Assembly: GCF_026212465.1 (NCBI RefSeq)
Contig: NC_080048.1
Span: forward strand, 25,069,733-25,133,732
Direction of reading: 5' to 3'
Length of the DNA: 64,000 nucleotides
Source: Amaranthus tricolor
Taxonomy: Eukaryota; Streptophyta; Magnoliopsida; Caryophyllales; Amaranthaceae
In this document: piece after piece, positions 39,201 to 51,720 of the stretch
Layout: every line of letters begins with the position of its first letter
Position numbering within the stretch: the stretch's first letter is position 1
The notes under the pieces: generated by a model
Databases searched by the model: none
Told to the model about the DNA's origin: nothing
The model's input: only the letters and a program-made list of their open reading frames with translations
Program-made: the position numbers and the translations under genes

Positions 39201-42200
39201 TAGAGGAAAAAAGTTGCTCGTTGTATATGCTAGCTTTTCGATGAGACTGAAGATTCAGAGTCATGCCATATAGCAATCATTGAACCGACAGAATATCATG
39301 AAGGAATTTAGTATTCAAAATGGAAAACTGCCATTCAAGCCGCTAGAATTAAGAAAAAAATCAGGGCAATTTTTAGGGTTATTTTGTCCTCTTTTTCGTA
39401 CGCGTAAGTAGGCTCCCCACTCTTTCTTTATAACCTATATCTTCCACCTCTTCTTCCTTTGTCTCCATTTGGTAGCGTGGGGTAGGGAGGGAAACATTTT
39501 GAGTGGGTTTCGTGGTGTTTGTTTGGGTCCTAGTGATTCTATTAAGAGCTGGGTTATTAGGTTGTTTTGGGGTTGTGGATCTTTTATGAGGGTGTTGGTT
39601 TAAGTAAGAAAAATGGAGGGTTTCACTTCGTTTATAAGAAAGTCTGTTCTAGCTTGTGAGGTGTGTGTGGTAATGTATTGATGTGAGGAAAAATATTCAT
39701 GTTGGGATTTGGTATTTGGGTTATTATGGTTGTCTGTTTGCATTTTGATAAGGTCATGAGTCTTGATCTGTTTGGAGCAAATAGAGGCACTACAATAGCT
39801 ATCAACTCATCCACTTTCCCTTCATTGAAGATGAGAACAGAAAACCCATTTTTTCTACACTTTTGACTTGAAAACCCATTTCTTCATCACAACACTCATA
39901 TAAACCCTGTCTCTAATTTTCATACTACTCTTCTACAAAGATTTGAATGAATGGATGATATTATACCTCACAGCCAAAACTAGCTTTTGTAATGACAAAA
40001 TTTCATCACCCAAGTTTCGAAAAAAGTCATCCAAGGGATCTGCCTCTTGAGCGTCCGTGGGCAGAGCCATTTGAAGTGCTTGTGTCTGCTCGTGGCGTCG
40101 TGGATGCGATTGCTCTGATACCAATGTCATTCCTGGAGTGTTGGTTGTGGTGGTTGGATGGTAGTTTATGGGTATTTGTAAGATGTGGGTTTGGGGTAAT
40201 GGCAATGGATGAACTATACGAATAACCATGTAAAAATAACAAGAATGTAACTAACGAAATTAACCAAGAAGAATGTAATAATACTATAATCGGTGAAATG
40301 GGCAAAGAACCCAGATGAGTGAGCTATTCGAGTGAGCTCAACACTCCCTAATGGGTAAACACATTATTGTTAATACCAAAAGCATAATCCTATCTTTCCC
40401 ATCCCCTTTCTTATATATACATGAAATGGGTGGTAATTAGCCAAAAAAAAAAAGAAAAAAAAAAGGTTTGAAGGGTGGTAAAAACATAGATCAAGTACTT
40501 ACCAACAAGCTTGATGTCCGTATTATCGACCAACCATTGAGCACCATCCTTCATGAAACCAACATAGCTAGAATCAAATTCCTTCTTGAACATGAGGCGC
40601 CTAGATGGAAGACACAAAATAAGAGATCAGCTTCAAAAACAACATTCTTTCAGGGTCACATGACTCTTAAAGAGGTTTACATGTACATCTTTCTTTCAGG
40701 ATCATTTAGACTCTTGAAGAGTTTTACTGACGATTAAAGCATGCAACAACAATGAGAATACAAAAGAAGAATTTTTTTTCTAGAGGAAATTTGTTATTTG
40801 ACTAAGAATTGAATTTGAGGAAAACAATCGCTAAAAAAAATAGCGACCAATTAGTTGCGTCAACAAGCAAAAATAAAAATAATCTAGGAGCTTTATACTA
40901 ATTCTTTTCCAGTAAACTTTTCTATGCTAATATTCTAAATTTCTAGAATATTAAGTACCAACTTCAAAAGTTCCACCAAAAGTAAATTATGAAATATTGT
41001 GTAGATACTTTTTGCAAGAACCAAACCGAAGGAAAGAAACAATGGAATTATATTCACTCGGTACAATGTCTAGAGCAATTAGATGGATTGAGACAATTAG
41101 AAAATGCATAAAAAGATGGTATTGAAATTAAGAAGTAAAATGTATGTAAAGGTAATAAAGAAGACAATCAAATAATTTTTGCTAATATGTAAAGTTAATT
41201 ATCATGGACAAATTAGTACTCCATTTGCCATTATTTTTTTTAAATCTTATGATCCAAAGAGGAAAATGGAATAACCTATCAATATTTGATCCCATAAGCA
41301 CAACCACTAGTTTGCCTCAAATAAACCCTAACATATACTACCTCCTATTCAGCTGAATTGTCCCATTTTTTTTTTGGCACTATTCACTTATCACTCTTAA
41401 TTTGTATTTTACTCTTAATCTATAAGTTAAAACATAGTCTTATGGGATCTTGTTTGATTCGTCTCAATACAAGGATTATTAATATCAACTTTTTATAATT
41501 TTTAATTAAGCATAATTTGAGATATTAAGAGTTAAAATGTTGCCTCGGCAAGTGTGAAAAGTCAAATGGGACAGTTCAGCTGAATAGGAGGGAGATAATT
41601 GTTCTAAAGCTTTCTTCCATCAATAAAAAATTATTACTTCTTTATAACCAACAAAGTGCAAACTCCCATGATTCCCACTAAAGTTCCTTTTAGTCCATAA
41701 GCAAAGGACTTTCACATTCCAAGTTCCAACATGGGAATCACACATGCAAAAACATTTCAATTGTCACAAGGCAATAAGCAATGATAATGACGTTTATTAA
41801 AGAAGCAACCAATATATCAAATGCCAACACCTCGTAAGGTTGATTGTGATGCTAAATCATTCAAAAGCCATAGTGCGGAATGGGGACTGTTATTTACCAA
41901 CCTAAAGGAAAAGTAACGTCAACTTATGGAGGTTATTGCACAAGAAATTAACACACATGAGAGGCCTACAGCCCATGAATCAAGAGAGATGGGAAAGTTG
42001 GCATCTCTATGAAAAGGGTTTGTACTTTATATAAAAAAAGCTAAGTAGAAAAGTCATAAAGATCAAAGCATCAAAAAGTTACACCAGGAAATTACAATCT
42101 ACAAACAAGATGGATAATGAATTTGATCTGAAACTGTCTCTGACATTTCAACCATATGCAAGAAAAAGTGAGCCAAAAAAATAGGAGATTTAAGTATGAG

Positions 42201-44132
42201 TGACACAATTTATATCATAACCATGCAAAATTCAATTCAACTGAAGTGACTCGAGCTTTTTCAATGAGAGATATGGCTATATGAATTAAAATGCATGATA
42301 AGATAATGTTGATGTAGCTAATGGTTGATCACATATGCCACTAGGCCTGATCACAATTATCAGCTTTACCTGTCTGTATTTAAAGTTCTGAAAAGCACAC
42401 GGCGTACTCCTTTTGGAATGTGTAATGATTTCATCACGTTCGCTGTAAAACAAATGAGATGTTAACAATATTATCGGTCTATTTCCATTTGCCTTGATAA
42501 GTGGGGTATCCACCCACCCTCTCGGAATACAATCCCTTGTTCAAAAATTGCCAACACTTCCTAGCACTCCCATACATGCCCATTTAATGATGAAAGGAAG
42601 AAACATGTGAACGAGAATGTGAGAGGATGCAAGGTAGTCATTCTCCTTATTAATGAGAATATGTAAATAATAAATGTCTGTCAATGTATTCAGCATTTTA
42701 CCTATAAAAGAAGGGTAATAGTTCAAGGATAATGCACTCATCATAAGCAATGTAACCTAGCTATTCAACAATGGAGCCAAATACCTTCTACTCTAAGATA
42801 CCTTTGTCTCCAAATGTTTGTCCCAAACCAAGTCCTTCCATGGGCAAGTGCAAGGACAAACACTTGAGTACAAATCAAGCATAGCATACGCGTTGTTTAG
42901 CATCCTTCGAATGGGACAATCATCAATCCCTCTTCAGATGGAAAAGCATCCTTGGAAGCTTTCTACTCACTAATTATCAGTCACACTAAATCCAAAATGC
43001 AGTCTTAAAAACAAACGTACTGCAGAAGTGATTCTTTTTTATTAATTTTGAACAAAAATAATAATAATAATAAAACTAGACACTCATACAAGTAGAGCAA
43101 ACAAAATAGCTCACAAACAGATTACAGAAGATAAAAGAGGAGTACCAGTTATGTTACTATCCCTGGGTACATCAACCAACAGTGCAGGACCTATAATCAA
43201 CAAAGAGCAGTTCAATATTTCATCAATAAACAGCATATACTCATCAACAAAAATGCTCAGAAGTCAAATACCCTAAATTACTAAAAAGAAATAAAAAGTT
43301 TCCTATAATCAACAAAAAGCAGTTCAATATTTCATCAATAAACAGCATATACTCATTAACAAAAATGCTCAGAAATCTAATAACCCCAAATACTAAAAAG
43401 AACTAAGTTCCCAAAAATTATCAACTGAAAAAGTACAAATCATCCTACCATGTTTTTCAACCTCAAAGTTGATAACCATGAACTTAACATCCAAAAATAT
43501 CGATAACACCAACTAATATTCAATGATCATAAAGCATTCAGTAATAATATCAAAATAATCTCTTATTTATCAAAACAACTAAAATTTATCCAATTTTAAT
43601 ACTTCAAAAACCATACCCATAACCTCATTGAACTAAAAAACCAACACAGAAAAAGTCACAGCCCACCAAGTAATTATCAAAATCAAACAAGTGGATGAAA
43701 CCCAAAAATTATAATTTTACCATTCAGAACATCAAGATCAAGAGAATCAATATCAAAACCAGCATCTAAATACTCGTCATAGAAATGGCTAGGAGCATCA
43801 ACATGTGTTCCGGTATGAGAAGGGAGTTTCATCTCGGAATTGTTAGCAATAGAGCCATTTTTCATGCTTTTCAAAAGCCAAATGAACTGACCAACACCAT
43901 GTGGAGATGTAAAGGCAGGCATATTGGGGTTAATGCGGTGAGTAATGTCAATAATACGGCCATTGCCGTAAGTGTCCCTGCGTTCTGGGATGAGGTTGGC
44001 GTCGCCAGAAAGCCAGCATGATTCTTCACCATATGAAGAAGGGTATGCGGTGTTTGTTGCGGTGGAATAAGTGTCGGAGAGGAGGAGGATAGTTGTTGTG
44101 GAGATGAGGAGGATACTGAGTTGGAATTCCAT
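33237..44132 (-). CDS. Cyclase-like (kynurenine-formamidase fold) protein, 6 exons
   Basis: Six minus-strand exons join in frame: 44132-43721, 43190-43146, 42442-42370, 40600-40503, 34324-34254 and 33362-33237, all GT-AG, giving 274 residues, the usual family size. A signal-peptide-like N terminus (about 1-26) precedes the domain. The metal-binding motif [11 protein letters not shown] is at residues 106-116 (H106, H110, D112, H116), and [11 protein letters not shown] lies before it. Later exons give [68 protein letters not shown] and [16 protein letters not shown]. Plant members are called cyclase-like proteins 1-3 and act, by reports on the family, in the extracellular matrix and stress; the true substrate is unclear. 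The ATG at 44132 lies in GCCATGG. The coding parts look intact although the introns hold several transposons. Confidence 0.92.
34480..34932 (+). repeat. 5' LTR of the Copia relic
   Basis: Bounded by TGTTAGTTAATGAGAC and TTTCATCCAACA, with the primer-binding site three bases further on. The stretch 34,665-34,805 is rich in GCCCG words and may be a later insertion in the LTR. No second LTR copy is visible, so the left boundary rests on the terminal TGTT/AACA only. Confidence 0.6.
36883..37682. repeat. Hairpin array: 21-bp unit in two opposed arms
   Basis: From about 36,920 to 37,390 the unit GTGATCACTTTTAAGGCTTAT is repeated about 18 times with variants. From about 37,440 to 37,650 the same unit recurs about ten times as its reverse complement (AAGCTTTAAAAGTGATCACA). 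The outer ends are also inverted: ACCGTCCTATATTTAGGAC near 36,883 against TCCTAATTTTAGGACGGT ending at 37,682. A (CCA)n tract lies in one arm at 37,278-37,300. The whole 800 bp could fold back. The open frame at 37,151-37,531 is only a product of the 21-bp period. Confidence 0.9.
37800..38289 (+). repeat. 245-bp tandem duplication
   Basis: CTTTTCATCCTTATTTC starts at 37,800 and again at 38,045, and the following ~240 bases (TTTTGATTTTCATTCGAATT and onward) match with a limited number of changes. Noncoding, inside the TIR element. Confidence 0.85.
39361..40502 (-). other. Rest of intron 4, with a second primer-binding-site-like sequence
   Basis: On the minus strand ATTGGTATCAGAGCA (about 40,111-40,125) looks like an initiator tRNA-Met primer-binding site, which suggests a second LTR element in the opposite orientation. 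The minus-strand sequence after it can be read as a Gag-like start ([20 protein letters not shown], about 40,068 downward), but no known domain is recognised and no LTR pair is seen. Confidence 0.35.
41338..41597. mobile_element. Stowaway-like MITE in cyclase intron 3
   Basis: The ends are inverted copies: CCTCCTATTCAGCTGAATTG on the left and CAGTTCAGCTGAATAGGAGG on the right, with GTCCCATTT/AAATGGGAC following inward. The target TA is found at or within a base or two of each end, and the length is about 260 bp. These features, and the CTCCCTCC-like terminus, fit Tc1/mariner-derived Stowaway MITEs. No coding. Confidence 0.8.
43190..43411. repeat. 111-bp tandem duplication at a splice acceptor
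   Basis: CCTATAATCAACAAA(G/A)AGCAG starts at 43,190 and 43,301 and the next ~100 bases match closely. Read on the minus strand, the duplicated piece is the 3' end of cyclase intron 1 with its TTGATTATAGG acceptor, so a second acceptor copy lies 111 bases upstream of exon 2. Confidence 0.85.
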
Positions 44133-44180
44133 GGCGAACAAAAAAGTGTTGACTGTAATTTAGAGTGAATGCCCGGTCGA

Positions 44181-44189
44181 TAATATAAA
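44181..44189 (-). promoter_or_regulatory. TATA-like box of the cyclase gene
   Basis: On the minus strand TTTATATTA lies about 50 bases before the ATG at 44132. The hAT element begins only 18 bases further upstream (44,207), so the native upstream promoter has been moved 1.65 kb away. Confidence 0.45.
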
Positions 44190-44399
44190 GAAGTACGGGT
44201 TACCAATAGGGCTGAAGAGAGTTTGGTCTAAACCGTAAACCAAATCGGACCAAACCGTAATTTAAGTATTTGGTCTGGTCTACGGTCTGAATGGTCTGGT
44301 CCGGGTTTTTTTTTTTTTAAAACGGTTTACGGTCCGGTCCCGGTTTTAAAATTTTTAGACCAAACCGGACCAATAAACCGTAATAAACTCAAATATTAG

Positions 44400-44739
44400 G
44401 AATTAGGGCTAGGCTACTACTCCTGCTGCCGTAAATTACGAAAACCTGCCTCCTTCTCCCATTCTCCTCTCTTCCTCGCCTCCTGCCCTCCTCTGAGTCT
44501 CTGAAATCAGACCTCTGCACCTCTCTGATTCCTCGCATCCTCTCTATTTCCTCGCCTCCTTCAAGGCTTCAACTCTTCAAGCTTCAACCCAAACGACAAA
44601 CGCCAGGCGTCAAACGACAAACGGCCTCCTTCAAAGACGACTCTGCTTCTGTGGTTCTTCGAGGCTTCGACGCTTCTCCTCTAATCTTCATTCTCCAATC
44701 TCACCAGTCACCACGGAATCAAGTGTAGAATCTCGTAAT
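44400..44739 (+). other. Captured leader-like exon in the hAT element
   Basis: A C/T-rich, GC-richer stretch with CCTCGCCTCCT and CTTCAACTCTTCAAGC words ends at AAT|GTAAGT (donor at 44,740). It looks like a 5'-UTR exon of a host gene, whose identity I cannot tell, followed by an intron-like region up to the U2AF65 exon at 45,060. Confidence 0.5.
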
Positions 44740-45059
44740 GTAAGTATATTGGTTTGATTTTTTTGATTTTTTAGGGTTTTTTTTATCAGTTTTTGTTTAA
44801 ATTCGAAGAATCTCAACTTCTCAAGTTTGGTAATTTTCAGTTTTATGTTAATTGGTTATGGACGAATGGATTGCTTAATTTATATATGAGGCATTTGCTT
44901 AAACATGGAGTTGTTGCTTAATTCTGTGATTCCATGCTTATTATTACAGTTATTTTATTCTTGTTGATTTCTTCATATTTTAACAGCTATGATTGTATCT
45001 GTTACTTGAGGTCTTCAACTGCTTGCTGATTTCTATTTTTGCTATGTGTTTTATCATAG

Positions 45060-45438
45060 ACCATTGAAGGCATTTGACCTTGTGAAGGATAGAGACACTG
45101 GGAGTTCCAAAGGCTATGGTTTTTGTGTTTATCAGGTTTGTAGATCATCTTTTTATGACGAAGTCGAAGTATAAAGTTCATACATCTGTTGAATTTTTTG
45201 GACATTAATTTCCCTTTGCGGTGCTACCATTCATTTGTTATGTGTCCTTATGCCATTGGCCATAGAATTTGGAGTACTAATTTTTAAAACTTGAGTATAT
45301 GTGATTGCCCCAATGGTTTTCTTATTCTTTTTGTGTCTTAAACTTGCAGGATCCTTCGGTGACTGATATTGCCTGTGATGCCCTCAATGGCTTGACAATG
45401 GGTGATAAAACTTTAACTGTTAGAAGAGTTGCCGTCAG
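45060..45438 (+). pseudogene. U2AF65 (U2AF large subunit) RRM exons, captured
   Basis: Exon 45,060-45,135 encodes PLKAFDLVKDRDTGSSKGYG and FCVYQ. Exon 45,350-45,438 encodes DPSVTDIACDALNGLTMGDK and TLTVRR. Together they cover the second half of the second RRM of the U2AF large subunit, including the RNP1-like KGYGFCVY. The splice sites are kept (ATCATAG|, CAG|GTTTGTAG, TTGCAG|, TCAG|GTGTGT), so genomic DNA was captured. There is no stop inside either exon. It lacks the rest of the protein and can only be expressed, if at all, as part of a chimeric transcript. Confidence 0.9.
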
Positions 45439-46037
45439 GTGTGTTGACTTAGTCATTTTGAACGTTGGGTGTTCGACATTTTGGCTATAGGAATAAACTT
45501 CATCTTTATTGTTTGCAATCCTTAGTCCCTGTTTGTTGAATTTTGATGCTTGCAACAGTGACATTATGGCTTACTAGACTGCTGCTTAGATATATGATGT
45601 ATTATTGCAAATTTGTGATGTTTCGGATTTGATGATGTATTTTGTTTATAGATTATCGTTTACCTTAGATTCTCACTCAATTAAAAAAATACAAAAAAAA
45701 AAACCGTAGCTAGACCAGACCAGACCGTTCTAGAACGGTCTGGTCTCTTGACTGGTCTGGTCTGGTCTGAAAAATTTCCAAACCGGAATTTCTGGTCTAG
45801 TTTGATTTTTCTGTCAAACCAGACCAGACCGGACCGTGTGCAGCCCTAGTTACCAACACTATTGTGTAGACTTGATTTGTGATGAAAATTGAAGACAGGA
45901 GTGAAGGGTATACTTATATTTTGGAGGCTATTTTGTACATAATTTAATATTTTATAAAATAGGTATATACATGATTAAAAGGTATACTTGTAAATATTAT
46001 GATCTTCTTTATTCACAAAAATATGTACACCTTATAA

Positions 46038-47419
<1,382 letters not shown>

Positions 47420-50400
47420 ATGAGCAGGGAGTCTATTGAAAAGGAGCCTACTGCCGATGTTGGTTCATCAGGTGTTACTACCGATGTTGTTTCAGCAAGG
47501 CCTGCTGCTGATGTTGGTTCAGCAAGGCCTGCTGCTGATGTTGGTTCATCAGAGGTATTAGTTGGTACTAAGGTTAAAGGTAAGAAGGTTGAAAAAGGAT
47601 TGACAGAAAAACAAAAGATTAAGCTGGAGGAGACGGAATCCAGCAACGAAGGGGAAGATTTGAAGTCTCATGTTTATGGGACGTTACATAGTCGGATGTC
47701 CCCTTCTTCCATAGTTCAAGTTATTGAAAAATATTTAAAAAATCAGTTGAAAGCTATTAGAGCAATAGGATTCAGGTCTATGGAGTTCTTGAAGGTGACC
47801 CAACTGCCTTTGCAGTTGGGTTTATTGTTGGTTCATCACTTTGATGCTAACACATGCTCTTTAAACATTCCAGATTCTGAACCTTTTTGTATCACTGAAG
47901 AGCATGTGCATCAAGTACTTGGGCTGCCAATGGTGGCATAGAAATTGACAAAAATAATTTTTCCAGAGATAAGAGAATGATTCAGCAATGGAAGAAGCAA
48001 TTCAAAAGCAACTCACTCTATCAAAATAAGGAGCTGAAAGAGTTTCTGAAAGAGCATAACTCAGCTGGTTATATGTTCAAACAGAACTTTGTAGTGCTAT
48101 GCGTTTCTACATTGATGGATGGTAAACTTATTATTTTTATTTTGCTTATTTTTAGTTATAGTTAGCACTTAGCAGTTGTGTGCTATACATAGCAATTACA
48201 TTATCTAAGTTGTTGGTCATATATGTATAGAATCAGTTATTTTTATTTTGCTGAAATTTCCTTTTGCTCATTTTTCTTTTGTTATGCTCATTTTTTTTGT
48301 CAGGGAAATAAAATCTGAATATCAATTCTGATATTCTCACATTTCTTTCTGATGTTGATAAAATAAAGGACTTGAATTGGTGCAAGTATATCCTTGATTC
48401 ACTTGTGAAGGCCAAGCTTTTCTGGGAAGAACGTCAATCTTGTTCTTTTCTTGGGTCTTTACTGTTTCTTATGGTATTACTTTAATTTTTGTTGTTTTTT
48501 TAATGTAGTATTTTTTACTTATTTGTTGATTTTTAATTTACTATTTGTTGTTATTTGTTTAATTTTAATTTACTAATTTTAATGTAGTCTTTACTAGTAT
48601 TTTTTACTTGTTTGTAGCTTTTATACGTTGATCAGTTTGTCATTGAGGAAGTTACATCCAAACGAGAAACTCCAGTTCTCAAAGGTTGGACAACCAATAT
48701 TTGTCAAGTCGTGAGAAATTGGAAATTTTTAAGCGGAGGCTTGTAGTTTTTGATAAAAATCAGAAGCTTGTTGGTCCTTCTGGCAGCAAAAAACCAAAAA
48801 TGGTATTTCACTTGTAACCAATACTTAGTTTTTCTATGGGTTTGGCATTGCTTGAAGAATTGAATTGGAACAAATCTTGCTTTTAGGAAAATGATGCAAT
48901 GTGGTGCTCTTTATAGCACATTAATGGACCTCCTAAATCAGTAAAAAAAAATATTTGCTCATTTGTCAAATGAGCAATTATTTTTCGCTCATTTGATACT
49001 TTGTGTGATTTGGATGAAAATTACACAATTACCTTTTTTTTCTTGATTTTAGGAACAATCTGATCCAATTCATACAAAAGATGAAGAAATTGAACAAGAT
49101 CCGAAGAAGGTATTTATATGACTTTTCTGGAAACTTATATTAATTTGCTCATTTTTATATGACTTTGCTCATTTTTTGTTTTTGTGTTTTTTTTTTCCTA
49201 ATTTTTGTTTTTTTTTTTTACTTAATTTGTGAAGTTGTATTGCTTTTTATTTTTATAGAAATGCCATATGGAGCTTGCAACAACATCTACAAATCTAGTC
49301 TTGGCATACATGGATTTCAATGAAAAACATGAAACTGCTATTAAGTTTTTTCCAAACAATGAGAAGATTCAAAAGCTGAAGAAAGATGCAATGACTGTTT
49401 GTGATGAGCAGAAGATAAGCGCTAAAGCTTAAACTGAAGATATTCCTCTCTCATTTAGCCAAGATGAACAGTATTGGCAAAATCCAGCTGTAATTGAAGC
49501 TTGGGATAGGTTTTCAAAGATTTTAGGCAATGACAAGGATGTTGAATCTACAATTAATGCTAGGGTTGATCATCTGATTGAATCAGAACCAATTGATGTT
49601 ACTAAGATTGCTGCTGAATGTGTTCACGTAGCAAGTGGTATACCAGATGTTGAAGCTCTATCTGTTATCATATAGCCTAAGGTTGCTGAACATGTGTTTA
49701 AAAAACTTGGAGAGTCAAGTATGAGATATATTTTAAGAAGTTCAGTTGCCAAAGGATGTGGAACTCCTTCATTCAGCGTAGAAATCTCTTCTCAAGAAAC
49801 TGATTCTCAGGAGAAGTCCCCTGGCATTGCACCTACTGATGAACCTGTAGTTGCTCCTGTCAGAGCACAAGTTGGTGCTTCTAAATCAGTTGTTGTTGTT
49901 GTTGCGGATGATGCTGATGCTGTGCATGCTCAAGAAGATCCAATTGCACTTAAGAGAAAAGAAGATGCTGAAAATGAGAGTTGTATTCCAAAGAAGCGTA
50001 AAGTGCAACCATCGTTGCAGATAAGATCTCCTTTTATGTCTCAGATTATCAACATATGTACACCATTAACAACAGTTCAGAAAGGTGTTATGGATTCATT
50101 TTTTTCATGAGAAGAAAAATCGTTTGTAAGTATTTATTAAATTTTTTCAGTTCTGGAAATTTTGGCAACTGACTTTATTTTTCTTTCTTATAACAAGTAT
50201 AGCTCTATATTCTCACTTTACATATCTACGATTGAAATTATTTTAACTTCCCTAAATCTTATATGAAGTGATGCAGGGTTTTTATGCGAGGGTGAGCCTG
50301 ATATTGTACTAATGGTATTTCAACTTGAATTGCTAAAAACTCAGAGCAGAATTCATGCTGATATCATTAATGCATGGTATACTGTTCTGAATTTTAATGA

Positions 50401-51720
50401 GCAATATAGAGATATCAATTCTAGTGGATGTTTCTTTTTCGGTCTTAATGCAGTTGTAAGTTCAACTCATTCATTTTATTTTGTTTTATTTTGTTCATGT
50501 TCACTTTTCTCATTTCATATAATTTTTTTATCTTTATTTGTAGATGTTGTTTTGTATTTGCAAAAACTATTATTAGTTCTTTGCTCAATTGTCAAATGAG
50601 CAAACTATTCAATGCTCATTTGTCAAATATTCACTTGCTCATTTGTAAAAAAAAATTTCAATTTACTCATTTTATATGACTTTTCCCAAAGAAAGATGTT
50701 AAGCTTTTCTTTTTCCCAGTATTTGAAAACGATCATTATTATTTGCTATGTTTTAACACCACCATAGACTGTGGTAAAATTAAGGTTATTGATTATAGTG
50801 AAGAAACTAGAGAAAATAAGAAATTGCTTAAAAATCTGGTATGTCTTCTGCCACTTCTTCTTCATCATTAATATCCTCATTCATGCCTGTCATGTTATTA
50901 CCAGATTCCTTATTCATGTCTCCTCTCATTATATCACTGGTACCCTAACACACAAACACTCACGCACACAGACACACACACGCATACACACACGCACACG
51001 CACACACAAGCACACATCCAACCTGTAATAGCATTTGAAATCAGATTCTGAAATTAGTTTCTGGAATCAAATTCTTATTTTAATTTGTTCATTTTCAGAA
51101 AAGTGCATTTTCATATTTCATGAATGGTGAAGGAAGTATGCAAAGTGTTTTTTTGTCAAAACAAATTAAGTCTATGGAGTCTGTTCTGGTTGATTTAACT
51201 TGGAAGTCTTCAGATGATCATCATTTGCATTGCGGTGTTGCAATGATGAGGCATATGGAAACATATATGGGTTTGCAAAAGTAGAATTCGGGTTTAAAGA
51301 AAACTAATGTAAGTCTTTCACATTTCATGCTTGTTGTTGCAACTTATACCCTTTCACATTTAAAAAAAAAAATAATGTAAGTCTAACTAGAAAAAGTGTA
51401 ATTGCGAATTTTATAATTTGCTTCTTCTAGAATGAGAAATCTGTACTTTTTAGGTTAAAATTTGTGAGTAGCTTGTTGATATACATTAATGAAGCCATTA
51501 CTTATCCTATACTTACTCTGAATTATTGCTTTAGTTTTTCTCTTTGCAGGACATAATCATTGAAAAACTTCGTTTGAAGTATACCCTCTCAATTATTTCA
51601 AGTGAAGTAAATATTGTTAAACCTGTTAAACAAGTTGTTCGAAAAAAAAGGCTGAGCAAGCAAGTGATTCTGAAGAAAGCTAGGAGCAGCAATCCAAGAG
51701 CAACTAACGGAGAGAATTGA
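47420..51720 (+). pseudogene. Ulp1-like (C48) peptidase gene of transposon type, decayed
   Basis: Coding pieces lie on the plus strand and are separated by intron-like DNA. 47,420-47,941 holds PAADVGS repeats, then a MSPSSIVQVIEKYLKNQLKA block and EEHVHQVLGLPMV. Then come DLNWCKYILDSLVKAKLFWEE (about 48,370-48,430), a K/E-rich region (49,050-50,110) with KKRK-like basic motifs, and EPDIVLMVFQLELLKTQSRI with AWYTVLNFNEQYRD (50,290-50,410). HLHCGVAMMRHMETYMG (51,221-51,275) is the last catalytic block of C48 SUMO-type proteases with its Cys. The end is lysine/arginine-rich with TGA at 51,718. The usual Asp before that Cys is His, and stops occur (for example near 47,939, 49,431 and 51,283). Such genes are carried by plant Mutator-like elements, by family knowledge. 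Exon borders are uncertain. Confidence 0.65.
50947..51018 (+). repeat. Imperfect (CA)n microsatellite
   Basis: CACACA interrupted by G or T, in intron-like DNA of the Ulp1-like gene. Confidence 0.95.

Larger units (their letters stand above)
34480..39360 (+). mobile_element. Copia retrotransposon relic in cyclase intron 4
   Basis: The 5' LTR (34,480-34,932) begins TGTT and ends AACA. It is followed by a primer-binding site ATTGGTATCAGAGA, complementary to initiator tRNA-Met. Broken Gag pieces follow (a [13 protein letters not shown] start near 35,107, a zinc-knuckle remnant near 35,790), then a protease-like stretch. Integrase comes at 36,240-36,580 (a CxxC pair, RTSIFKRES and [15 protein letters not shown]) and continues at 38,650-39,120 ([52 protein letters not shown]). 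No reverse transcriptase, RNase H or 3' LTR is seen. It is on the strand opposite to the host gene and is dead. The 2-kb interval between the integrase pieces is another insertion. Confidence 0.85.
34325..40502 (-). other. 6.2-kb intron 4 of the cyclase gene
   Basis: From GTAAGTAC (minus strand, 40,502) to CTTGCAG (34,325). Most of its length is a Copia relic with a further element nested in it. The splice sites are untouched. Confidence 0.85.
44207..45848. mobile_element. Non-autonomous hAT element with captured U2AF65 exons, TSD GTTACCAA
   Basis: The 1,642-bp element starts TAGGGCTG and ends CAGCCCTA, and GTTACCAA is present directly on both sides (44,199-44,206 and 45,849-45,856): an 8-bp target duplication as expected for hAT. 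Both subterminal zones are packed with GGTCTGGTC/GACCAGACC words, and a perfect 30-bp palindrome lies at 45,717-45,746. There is no transposase. The middle holds a GC-richer leader-like exon (about 44,400-44,739) and two exons of the splicing factor U2AF65, so it is a Pack-type element. It lies just upstream of the cyclase gene. A truncated relative of its left end is at 62,563. Confidence 0.95.

Noticed and set aside
40068..40229. Second LTR element Gag in cyclase intron 4
   Set aside because: Only a primer-binding-site-like word supports it. No LTR pair or Gag motif was recognised, so it is noted only as a possibility.
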